Positions 24,044 to 34,228 of a DNA stretch of 64,000 nucleotides are shown here, one piece after another. A program made the translations under genes and the position numbers. The DNA lies in contig JARVKI010000030.1 in the NCBI GenBank assembly GCA_036674765.1, positions 368,104 through 432,103 on the forward strand, given 5' to 3'. Origin of the DNA: Seiridium cupressi. Lineage: Eukaryota > Ascomycota > Sordariomycetes > Amphisphaeriales > Sporocadaceae. The notes beneath the pieces are model-generated. The model did no database searches, had not been told where the DNA came from, and saw nothing but the letters and a program-made list of their open reading frames with translations. Position 1 is the stretch's first letter. Each line of letters begins with the position of its first letter.

Positions 24044-25502
24044 CTACTCTTGCTTGTGGTCAGCGGCAGCGTGCGCATGACCATCCGCCAGCAGTTCGAC
24101 GACGCCCTCTCCAGCAATCTTTGTCTCCCATGATACCCAAGTCTGCTTCTTCAGGGTCAGGATAGCCCAAAGACCGAAGAGTAGGGAGGAGTAATCGCAT
24201 GCGACAGCTGCGAAGACATGCTTTGGCTTGTGCATGTAGGGGTATGCCTTCCAGAATGCCTTGAACTCTTTCAACTCTCCAAAGGCCTCATATCCTAGGA
24301 CCATTAAGGTAAAGTACGGATACTTGAAAAGGCTGTGCATGAGGACCGACAGGTAAATGAGCGTGAGTGGTACTCTCAGCAGACGCTTGAACGTATACCA
24401 CGTTACGATAGGTTGCTGGTAGACTTGAGGAACACAGAGCCACTTCAGGTAAGAAATGATGGCGCTTCGCTCCCAACGGAGTCGCTGGTTGATGTAGGAC
24501 TGATCAGCCTTGAGGGTGCGCCAGATTCGGACCTCTGGCTTGTATTGCACGCGAATGATGTGGTTGCGCTCTAGAAGCCAGCGGGAAATGAAGTTGTCGT
24601 CGGCGATCTCAATCTTGGTTCCACAGAAAGTCTCGTTCGTGAACTCATCCAGGAATCTCTCATCCTTGATGATGTCGGCTCGAATCAGGGATGTACAGCC
24701 TGCGAGGCACCATGTCCAGCGCGCGGCAGCATAGACGGCAGGCCCACCACCTCGGCCTCCAAACAGGTATTTCGCACCTAACACAATGTGATCAGCTTTT
24801 TATCACCTAACTGACAAGTGAACAATGGAATGTGGAAGAGGTCATTGCGTGAATAGTCTTACCAGCAGCTTCCCAGGGAGTTACGATGTCACTCTCTCTG
24901 CGTTCGCGGGGAATATAGACCTCGATAGGTCCGCCAGCAGCACCGACATCAAGCTCGTCGAAACACGGTAAACAGTGCTTTAGATACTGATCAGACCAGT
25001 AGATCTGGTCATCGCTCAACGCGATGATCTTGCCCTGGGCCTCTCGAATGCCACGCTCCGTCTTACCGCGCTTTGCGACACCATCCTGAATTGGGATGAT
25101 GTGGATCTTGTTCTTTTGCAAGATTGTGAGGCTTGTAGATGCGACTGCGCTCTTCACTTGTTCGAAGTGCGCCTGTGTGGTGACGACGATGAGCTCTAGA
25201 GGCTCGTTCTCGAGCCAGCGACCAAGGCATGCGGCGAAATTCGGAGGGGGTGTGCGGACGGTGACGACCACACTGACATCATTGGGTGTGAACTTGGGCG
25301 ACTGGACGATCTCAGCAGCTCGGTACTTGGCAGCGTAATGAGAACGGATCTTGCCATCAGCATAGTCAATGAGCCTGTAGGAAATTAGCGCTCGTTTGAG
25401 CAGACCCGCTTGATTCTCCATTAAATATGGTATGCGTATAATTCCATTTGAGACTGGAAATTGGACTTACCAAGCTCCGACAAGGAAGAGGCGGGCGTCC
25501 AT
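24044..25502 (-). CDS. Family 2 glycosyltransferase (processive polysaccharide synthase-like)
   Basis: This is a GT2 enzyme of the cellulose/hyaluronan/chitin synthase fold, probably a membrane synthase using a nucleotide sugar. Exons are 25471-25502, 24863-25374 and 24044-24777, giving 425 aa. Visible marks are FTPNDVSVVVTV, the acidic pair in ALSDDQIYW, the substrate motif IADDNFISRW and the product-site QRLRWERSAI. Two or three hydrophobic helices follow (around LIYLSVLMHSLF, YFTLMVLGY and SSLLFGLWAIL). It resembles fungal type-2 Cps1-like synthases. The ATG at 25502 is preceded by an open frame back to about 25625, bounded by an acceptor-like site, so an extra 5' exon is possible. The polymer made is unknown. 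Confidence 0.82.
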
Positions 25503-26137
25503 CGAAGCGGCAACCTTGTGAACGGTCACTTCTTGGGCGACAGCAGCTGGTGGATTTTGGTGGAAGAATGCTCTAGAAGATGCTTGTCCAAGGGCTCCCC
25601 AGGAATTAGGTGTCAAAGAGTGTCCTTAAGAATGGTCGCCGAGGGAGCTCGAGAAAATTTTCATTGGGGGAGGAGAGTGCTCCAGAAAGCTTTTGTGGAG
25701 GGACTCCGTGGAAAGCGGTCGTCGCAGGTTATCCTAGAAAATAAAAATTTGTAGGAATACTCTGGAATTTTTGTCGAGTGTTCGTCGAAGAATAAGTAAG
25801 TTCCAGGCTGGGAGTGTTTGATTGTTTCGGGCACGTACGAGTCACAAATGGAAAGAGTGTGCTAAATTTCAGTATTTGGCATTTAAGCGGGACCCATTGT
25901 GCGTCATTCACAAGTCACTTTGATTATTCCATCACAGCCGAATCACGAGACCGGTCCCAAGATGATTACTCGGCAGATAAGCGATAGGAGCGTTTGGTTT
26001 AATCACTGAATTTCCAGAGGACTAAACAAGGGACAGGATGTGGCGCAAAGCCACACTGTCTGCCCAGCATGAACCAGAATGCGCCCCCAGAGGTTAATAG
26101 TTACAAGTCGTCGCTTTCGTTCTCAGAAGATTCTCCT

Positions 26138-26585
26138 TCAGACAAACACCTCCCAGTTCAGCAGCTCGTCCAAGTTGGATTCATCCATCTTCTCATGCTG
26201 TTTAAACGTCAGTGCACATTTCCCCCATGTTGGCTCTTTGCTGTAGGAATTACCTCGGAGTCATCACCATCCATCTCGAAAGAGAAGAGGTGGAGATTGT
26301 TGTAGAAAGCCTGGTGAATGGCAACCTCCACGATGAGATCGTATTCCCAATCGCGGTCGTTGGAAGTGAGCTCGAGCTTTCGGGCTCTGGAAAATAACTG
26401 TTAGACTTGTACTGTCGAAGTTCGTGATAAATATCAATATCTCACATGACTTTTTCAAGCTCAGCATGGATGCTGGTGAGCACGACCACCTGCTCCTTGG
26501 ATTCAAGTAGGGTCCAGGCAGTGGTCTTGAGTCGGCGTATAGCTCTTGGCATAGCCTCAAAGTCGCGTTGGTGGGCGGGGGACAT
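26138..26585 (-). CDS. Small three-exon gene, unknown function (110 aa)
   Basis: Three exons (26446-26585, 26254-26386, 26138-26197) joined at clean GT/AG sites, with branch sites TCTAAC and CTGAC, give one 110-residue frame. The protein starts MSPAHQRDFEAMPRAIRRL, is helical and charged in the middle (ESKEQVVVLTSIHAELEKV), reads RDWEYDLIVEVAIHQAFYNN in the second exon and ends in an acidic tail (DESNLDELLNWEVFV). Both introns are out of phase with their flanking reading frames, so coherence after splicing supports a real gene. I do not recognise the family. It lies 635 bp upstream of the glycosyltransferase on the same strand. Confidence 0.65.
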
Positions 26586-28284
26586 TGTGAAGCTGTGATC
26601 TTGACTTGCCAATTCGCCGGAGAGGGTAATTGTAGGGATGTTTTGGCAAGCATAAAAATGGTTGAGCGACTTCGGGTCTCTGTCAATAAAAGACAAGAAA
26701 CAACAATCGTCCCAAATCGTTGAGTAGCACCGGCCTCTATTATAAAATGACAAGAAGGAACAATGGTCCCAGGTCACCTGAATCCACAAGTGAAGGAACC
26801 TGGTCCATTATGGGACGATCTATCAAGAAGGCATTGACCGCTATGAGCTCGATATCACTGTTCATAATCACGTATTTGGCCGGCAACGTTATTGATGGGA
26901 GCTCTTCAAGTCTTTATGACAGTGCAAAACTTGCCTTTGCCAAGTACTTTAGTTATACTTGCAGAGACATCGTGATCTGGAACTGGGACTGTACTCTATA
27001 TCATCATGCCTTACATTATGGTACATCACAGCTATCATGAATCTACGAACCTGAGCAACCTGAGACTGTCTGTTGCTATAGTAGCCCCTGCCCAACCGGC
27101 CAGCTGATGGTATTCCTCCAAGTTCACTAAATCCATTCCCCACTTGTATTAAATTGAAGCTCGGGCTCGGCACCCCTTTTCCGAGTCAAACGAGGTCTCT
27201 AATGGGAGGAATCTTTTGAGGGAATGCGCATTGGAGGTGTTCATTAGTTGCTGCGACGTTAGAAAATTCGCTGGACGACTCACAGCCCCGAGACTACTGG
27301 CAGCATACGCTAACTAAGAAAAACTTCATAAAGGACAAAAGTATTGATTGTCATACAGTAAGGTCGAACTGCAGATAATCAACAAAAAGAACACGAGTAT
27401 AATCATGAATTTCAGGTCATCAATGTGGATTTGGCTGGTGAGATTATCGCGGACGGCTGCTAACAGCATCAATCCAAACTGGAGAATGAAAGGCCCTAGG
27501 AGTTGTGAAATCATTTGACGACTGCCGATGGTTGGTGACTGGCCTCCTACCCATCATAATATACTGTGATTATCTGGATCTACTTAGTTGCCCTCAGTAA
27601 TGAGACTCGGCCCCAGCACATGGCGTGCTAAGTAGCAGAGTGGACCATTGTCCCAATCTTCTCTGTCTGCCAAATAGTCGACTGCATTCTCTAGCAAGGA
27701 TGGCTGCAGGATACGATACTGATGCTGTGACGTTCACGATATCTTTCTAAGTAAAAAGCTAAGGCTCGTTGAAAGGCTATCGTCTTGCTGAATTTGGAGC
27801 TTCTGTGTAATCCTGATACCTTCGCCCAGTCGGAGGCTTCACGACTACTTACCAGGCGAGTGGGGCACTGTCTGATGAGCCTAATAAAGTCTTTGTCGGG
27901 CCTTCTTTGGCGTGGTGTTTCCTTGAGGTTAGAGTCAAAGTTTTCATGGTGTTGTCTCTTTTTGAGAAGGCATAAATAATATCAGTCTTCGAAGATCAAG
28001 ATCGCTTCTTGCCAGAGTTATTTGCTGTGGGTACGGCTTATGTGGTGGCGTGCCATTTGTTGGCGCTTGCTCGACTTTGAGAACATTGATACGTGCTGAG
28101 CGACAGCTAGCCAAGTTAGATGATGAATAGGTGGTTGTTCAAAGTGTGGCAGTCAGTTTTTCGCATTCTATAGAATGCAAGTCCTCATGCCCGGTCAGTT
28201 ATAACAGTAGAAAAAGGCTATGTGTTGCCTTCCAGAAGCGGTTGAACGCTGGTTCTCGAAATCAAGAGTCAAACTCTGCGCTGA
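26586..28284. other. Gene-poor interval
   Basis: One hydrophobic minus-strand ORF (27326-27514) has no partner exons that I can assign. No RNA gene or repeat is recognised. Confidence 0.35.
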
Positions 28285-28890
28285 CTACACATGCCGCCGA
28301 ACATAGGACGTCCGACGGTCCGTCGTGGAAAAGAAAGCACGCTGAGTAGCTATCATTGGACCCGTTAATGCAAGGTCAGCCCGAGCTTTGTAATGGTGTC
28401 GACCCAAGATCTCGTCAGGAGTGTAGGTATGAAGATGACGGGAGACATCCCCTCGGACAACGTCCACGATGGAATGGATTAGGTCCTTGAGGCTTCGACT
28501 ATTCCAGAATAGCAGGAGGACAGGGATCAGACTTCTTGAAGGCACTCAGGGTCAGCAGGTGCAAGGTCGGACGGGGATCAGCTTGAAGCACATCGCCAGA
28601 ACAACCACTCATCTGTTACTAGCACACCTACAAGATATACGAGAACAGCCTGGAATTTGGGTGCATCCTCACCATTGAAGCGCGGCCACAACATCATTAG
28701 AGTCATGTAAGCCGCACTGGTAGACACGGCCTACCTCGACGGCTCCGGGCCAGCCCCTCTGAATCAGTTCGCGGGAAAAACGAGTATGATGTTTCTTGGT
28801 CGCAACAATGACGGTGAACTGGGAAATCTCGGACTCAGCACCGCGGAGCATGCGCTTCACTTCCTTTATCTCGATGTCGATCAGATGTGT
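28285..28890 (-). pseudogene. Argonaute PIWI-domain fragment
   Basis: Read on the minus strand, 28890-28669 gives LIDIEIKEVKRMLRG, then FTVIVATKKHHTRF and GAVEVGRVYQCGLHDSND. The core matches the PIWI hallmark in which a strand leads into KRHHTRF, followed by a P-G-T-V-V-D-R-like segment. A stop follows at 28669-28671. Further on, 28545-28285 contains LIHSIVDVVRG and TPDEILGRHHYKARADL, which loosely resemble the C-terminal PIWI helix and the Y-A-D...R-A-R ending. Catalytic Asp motifs upstream are not visible. It is truncated and out of frame. I am confident of the HHTRF block, less so of the rest. Confidence 0.55.
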
Positions 28891-29429
28891 GCACTACCCT
28901 TTAGTTATACCATCGTGGATGTGATGGACGCGGATTCTACTACCAAAAGTCCGTCAAACTGATTAGTCAGTGGGCGTGAGGTTGCAGAACTCTGCCTCCG
29001 TTGTCGTTGTACGTGTCTTCGAATGTTTGCCACCGCTCACTGGCCACCTAAGATATCACCAGCTCCGAAAATACAGAAGGTTACCAGGGACTTCGCAGAT
29101 TTTTATTCCACCAGCTTCCAAGGCATCAAAGCCATCCGCCGTGGGCATCTCCCCAAGCTTCATATCATGGAGCCCACGGCAATCAAAGTCACATTACAAG
29201 GTCTACCAAGCACAAGCTGTGCCCGAGTTCCAGTCAGCGCGCAAGTTTCTGCCGCCGAAATCACCTTCCGTGTCACCAAAATCAGGGGGAAACGGCATCA
29301 CCTCCGGCCCCCAGGCCGGCGATTGTAACAAGACCATCAGCAAAGGTGAAGCACGTACTTCCGTTGATTTGGATAGAAAGGCTAGCAACACTCTTATGGG
29401 CGAAGACGGTGTCTATTCCTTCTCGATCA
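28891..29429. other. Interval between PIWI and helicase relics
   Basis: Open frames occur on both strands without recognisable motifs. It may hold the lost part of either relic. Confidence 0.3.
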
Positions 29430-30628
29430 AGGCTACTACTGTAGTTATCGCATACAGATACGCGACAGAGCTACCGTCAGTCTTCTGGCATTTGCCACCA
29501 AACCTGGACCAGCGGCTACAGTACCAATCAATACCAAGATGACATTTTTTATATCTCTTCCCTGCACTGCGTCAATCGTCTGGACACCAATGCCGCGGAC
29601 GACAGGGTCGCCCAAAGGTTAGGCGAGCTGCCTTATAAGGGATGGTTACAGCGACATCTTTCTTCTCGCTGCCAAGCTGTGTCACCATGACTGTGAGGAG
29701 CTGATGGACGGTTTTCCATTGCACCACGTTCTTCTTGCTCTTCGTTGGACCAACAATTTTCAACCTCGGACTGAGGTACCTATGCCAAATGTGAGTGAAG
29801 TGTAGGGCAGTGGGTAATGAGACCAAACATACATTGATAAACACGGGGAGAAAAGTGCTGGCAGCGCTGGCATTTAGGCGACAGCGCTGTTGCAGCCATT
29901 TCTCCAGAGAGTGTGTGGTAGCATCGGCCACCATGCCTGGATGAAATGAGATGCCGCCGTCAATAGCTTCTGGATATAGCACTTTGTGCAGCCAGTCTTG
30001 TCCTCAACGCCTTCACCTTTTCCGGGTGGCGTTGATCGTGGGTTATTGCCCACATCTGTCTCAGAATGCGCAAATCTTCATGGTAGAGTCGTGACCGATA
30101 GGGTTGTTCCATCGGGTCGAAAAGCATGAATGCTTGGTCCTCACTCGCAGGCGCTTCATATTTCAATGCCTTGAGGACCCACTCGGCAGTGCTGTTTGCG
30201 GAAGTCCACATCTCATCCTCGCATTCTCGCCACTTGCCAGGTTCACTACGCAAAGATACACGCATGAGGGCTTGGACATCACTCTCGACTGACCATTTGC
30301 AGATCACAATTGGCCTGATGTCTTTGTCATGGAACGTCCTCAGCATCTTGTTGGCGAGGTTGTTGACAGCTTCATTTGAATGCGCAACAGCAAGAATTTT
30401 GTGGCCCTTGATGACCATGAGGGAAGCAAGGATGGACAGGACAAATGTTTTCCTAGTTCCAAGAGGAGCAGAAATGCAGAATATACCCATGGAAACTTCT
30501 TGGAGATGTTGGCGAAGAGTGTTCGTCGTGGTAGCTGACACATTGCTCAGGATACTGTTGATGGTGTTCTTATGGAGTCCTTCCCTTCTAATGGCCCGTG
30601 GGCAGCAGGCGATGCCGTTCCAAAACAA
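29430..30628 (-). pseudogene. DNA2/NAM7 (SF1)-like helicase relic
   Basis: The minus strand encodes pieces of an SF1 helicase of the large fungal AAA_11/AAA_12 class. From 30628: IFCISAPLGTRKTFVLSILA holds a damaged P-loop (family GPPGTGKT), then KILAVAHSNEAVNNLA (motif Ia). About 29990 the frame changes. 29982-29572 reads GGISFHPGMV, FLPVFINVC, SKKNVVQWKT and DVAVTIPYKAAR (motif V region). Further on, GLVANARRLTVALSR (about 29490) resembles motif VI with its R-x-L-x-V-A-x-T/S-R. The DEAG-type Walker B region between motifs Ia and V is absent, implying an internal deletion, and motif VI is out of frame. A functional ATPase is unlikely. Confidence 0.65.
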
Positions 30629-30829
30629 GAAATCCGATTAGATGTTAGTAACTAACTCAAATGTTAGGTACTAGAGACTTATCATAATCCCAAAAAGAAA
30701 AGAAAGGAATTCCCAGAAGAATTTTCAGATGCTTTTTCTTCCCTTTTTTCTTTTGTCCTTCTTCTTTTCCTTTTCCGCGGTAGATATAGACGGACTCCGT
30801 ACGAAGTCTAAGTTGGCTGCAATTTTGCT

Positions 30830-31400
30830 TAAATCCATGACAAACTGGAATCGAGAATGGTCCAAGTTACCCCCCCCCCCCCCCCCCGGTACGGGGAGAA
30901 CAAGGGTTTGAGCCAAGCAGGATGTCTCATTCTGCACTCCTGTACTTGAGGTAGCATTCGCAACTCAAGACTCTCGGTGGGCTTGGATGCCTTCGATGTG
31001 GAAAGCTTGCGCTTCTTGACAGGACTCGAGGAGGAGGTCCCGCCCTCGGTTGCTGAAGAACAAGTCAGAATAATGTTATGGTATACCAAGAAATGACACT
31101 TGCCCAGTTCTCTGAGTCTGTTGGAGACTGGTCGCGCCGACGATAGTGGCACATTCGTTCAATCCTCGCTTCGGCTCGACTGGCGCAACTGGGACGTTTC
31201 TGTAATACCATCCTGCGAAGACAGCGCGGTAAAACCACAATTTAGGGTGTCGGTCAGCACCAAGTTGCGGTGGTGGAGCTTGACGGCCTGGTTCATCCAT
31301 GCCTCGCACATTCTGCGATCATCCTCTTTGAGGTCCGCCCCCTCCGCGATGACGCGCGATGTGACGGAATTTTGGAACCGAGCGTGGTTCCAGGCGAAGG
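30830..31400 (-). pseudogene. Fragment of an unrecognised gene
   Basis: A protein-like minus-strand frame starts near 31400 with FAWNHARFQNSVTSRVIAEG, continues with RMCEAWMNQAVKLHHRNL and DTLNCGFTALSSQD, and meets TGA at 31159-31161. The same frame goes on to RPVSNRLREL and, after a GC-AG intron (31053-31103, branch CTGAC), to ATEGGTSSSSPVKKRKLS with a basic nuclear-localisation-like stretch. It ends in a long G/C homopolymer. The family is unknown. It could be a broken gene or exons whose splicing I mis-read. Confidence 0.35.
30870..30887. repeat. C18 homopolymer
   Basis: Eighteen consecutive C on the plus strand at the 3' edge of the unrecognised fragment. Length calls in such runs are error-prone. 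Confidence 0.9.
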
Positions 31401-31420
31401 GAGGGAGGGAGGGAGGGAGG
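31398..31420. repeat. GGGA tetranucleotide microsatellite
   Basis: More than five tandem GGGA units, directly upstream of the start of the unrecognised minus-strand frame. Confidence 0.9.
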
Positions 31421-32403
31421 ACGGTCGTATGCAGCGTCTGTATTGCTCAATATTGAAAACCTTGAAGTCTAGCTTTGGGAAAGTGATGGACAATAATGTT
31501 GGCTCGTGGGGTAAGTTGGGTGGAGGAGGAAGAGGGAAAGAGGCAAAAGAGTTGAGGGTGGAGGGGTAGCTTTTTCGAGAAACGACTTGAAGATAAAGAA
31601 AGAAAGTAAGAAAGGTAAATGAAGCCGGGAAGAGAAATTATTTAAATAAATAATAATAAAAGATTTAGTGAAATTTAGGCGGCAATCTCGGTGGTGCAAG
31701 TAAATTGTTGTTAGTCTGTAAAGGCCCAAGTAAATTTAGAATGGCAGCCGCGTAAGTGCAAGGTTTAAGATCCTAAGAACCGTAGAGGAACTTATGGTGG
31801 ATGAGCTTATGTACGCAAATAATTGTGATTACGCGCTCTAAACACAGCAGATTCCGCAAATATTGTCTTTCGTTAAGAGATTGACAATCAATTTTTAAAA
31901 CAAAATAGATTAATATACAATTGTCTGGGATAATATAGAGTAATACGAAATTAGCTGGAATAATACTGTATAATTCGGTAAGGATAAACTTAAATCATCA
32001 CTAAAGAGACACTATGTCGACTTTCCTCTATTGCTTATGTAACTTGTATACTGAAATATTCAGTTAAAAAGTGGCCTCTAGACGTGGGAGTAGCCAGTGC
32101 CTCCCACGATCTGCTATAGTATTGATCAGAGTTCTCTAACTCATGTTAGAGGTACTGGCAAAGCAGGTTTTCATCTTGGGCCTCCCACTTGCCATCTTCG
32201 TTAATCGCCCGAGCCACTTAAATTTACTCTAAATCTTGAATGAATGTAGTGTTTTTTCGTCCCTTGCCAATCTGCTGGTTTGCCTATTACTTTCTCGAAC
32301 TTCAAACCGATATCGCCTATCCTACAGCTCATCACACTCTTCTTTCGCGCTAACAGAGTGCTTCAGACCGGGAATAACACAGACACGGCACTTAATAGGC
32401 CTT
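31421..32403. other. AT-rich gene-free interval
   Basis: 31600-32060 is clearly AT-rich (for example TTATTTAAATAAATAATAAT near 31640), with repeated TGG(G)ATAATA-type words near 31925-31965. No gene is seen. Confidence 0.55.
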
Positions 32404-33539
32404 CTAGTTGTGGCCTTGGTGCCGGCGGGAGTAGAGTGCAAGCCCCAAGAGCTCTAGGAACATAACCGCTCCCACTAGGATCTCAATGGCGACCGTCAAT
32501 ATGACGACCTTGAACCAAAGCTTGTACAGACGGCCCCAAGCACCCTTCATGGATCTGAAAGCCTCGATCACAGAGAGATATCCCTTTTCCCGTGCCGACT
32601 CGATTCCGAAAGTGCGATCGACCGGAACGATGGTCTCGTCATCTTCTGGCAAGATTGACACGGCGCATCGTACCATGATAGCCTGGGCAGGGATGTTCAG
32701 CAAAGCTGTGACGGCGAGGCGCATGAAGAGGAAGATGAGAAATTTCCAAAGCGGCGTGTTCTGCTCGGGGTAGTCAAAGGCGTTGTAGGGCCGCATCATC
32801 ACGACCTTCATCGCCATCATGGCCAAGGCCGGAAGAAGCTCAGCTAGGAAGACAGTGATACTGGTGATCACCACTGGAAGAGCGACCGCGCGGAGCGTCT
32901 GTTGGAATCCTGGAATTCGCTTCCAAGCCCGCTTGTCGCTCGGTGCTGTGATCACCATGTGTACCCATGTTACTTGAAGCTGCAGGGTAATAATCTCGGC
33001 CAATAGGCCGTCAAACCGTCTCGGAAGGAAAGGAATCCAGTACAGAGTCATGGCCAGAATGATGTTGACCGCGGCCAAGACGAACAACCAGGGGAACGAC
33101 CGGAACAAAGAGCGGAAGCCACTAATCGAGCGAAGCAGATTATGAATGGCACGGATGCTGGAGGTGATGGGTTTGGAGTCGTCGATGTCAAGTTCCTCAA
33201 TCGAGTCCGATTGAACCTTCCTGTCGGCCTTGAGGTCATCGTCCCCTTTCGATGGAATCCTCTCGTATCCCGGTTTGCTTTCGACTATGGCGAGGATCGG
33301 GAATATGCCACTTAAGGTGTAAGTGAGCTGAAGAGGTCAGTGTCCAAAAGCGATAATGAGCGACTGGAGTTCCTCACATAGACGAAGACGGGTAGAAACA
33401 GGGCGACGTTGAGGGCGATGACGATATATGCCACAGCGCCGCTTGTCTGGTCAGAGCCTGGCTCTCCTCTCTTGGCAATGCCTGATGAAGCGTGATGAGC
33501 CCTCGTCGCCAAGGCGGCAAAGGTCTTGAGGTCAAGCAT
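32404..33539 (-). CDS. Multi-pass membrane protein, unknown function (361 aa)
   Basis: Two exons (33378-33539, 32404-33327) and a 50-nt intron with CTGAC branch give 361 aa starting MLDLKTFAALATRAHH. Joining them yields the continuous helix VAYIVIALNVALFLPVFVYL. Five further hydrophobic segments follow (around FPWLFVLAAVNIILAMTLYW, AVALPVVITSITVFLAELLP, LIFLFMRLAVTALLNI and VVILTVAIEILVGAVMFL), with an acidic cytosolic-looking loop between the first two. It looks like a fungal-specific integral membrane protein; no transporter or enzyme motif is visible. A longer upstream ATG (33713) exists in frame, but the region before 33539 looks like leader sequence. Confidence 0.72.
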
Positions 33540-34228
33540 CTTTGTGGTGCAACAGTTGGTTCTCGAGGTTTCGGCGATTATGCGTGGAGATCTACTGATC
33601 GTAGTGGATAAAATAGAAAAGAAAAGACAGAACTTGTGAGTGGGCGGTTGCTGGCTGAAATGTGAGATGCACTTGGCTGTTGGCGGTTGGCTCGATCCTT
33701 CGTGGCTGAGCAAGGCGATGCTGCGGAGTCACATCATATCAGCCCCGTTGGCACAACCCAGCGATCGGAGCACAGGCAAACACACGGTTCTTGGCAGGAC
33801 TTTCTGTGAAACAGGCCAGCTTACACTGTCTTAAATTGGTTGGTCTAGGAGTCAGCCCGCCTTCACGACGGATTCTGATGACAAGCTGAGCTCAACCGCT
33901 GGACACTAGCAGTTCTGATTGGAAGCATTGATCTTCCTTCATCCCCCACGAAACGCCGTAGAGATTAGTTCCACCTGACAACTTCAATATTTGTGCCACA
34001 GGTCCTCGTTCCTGCTTTCAAATCAAGTGCGCAGATATCGAAGTTCTGGTAAGCACATGTACCTGTCAATCTACCAGGCCTATCTTTTCTAGACCTTGTT
34101 AACATACTGAGGTTCAACTGGGATTGGATTTTGCGCCAAGCGTGAATTGATTTAATAAAATGCATTATCCTTGGGTATATGTGCACCATTCCACTTTCCA
34201 TATGTCCTCCAGTTCAAATAGTGGCCCA
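33540..34228. other. Gene-free interval
   Basis: Likely promoter of the membrane-protein gene and 3' region of the regulator. Nothing specific is recognised. Confidence 0.45.

Noticed and set aside
27326..27514. Hydrophobic minus-strand ORF, possible membrane-protein exon
   Set aside because: No adjoining exons, start or family motif could be found; kept only as a note.
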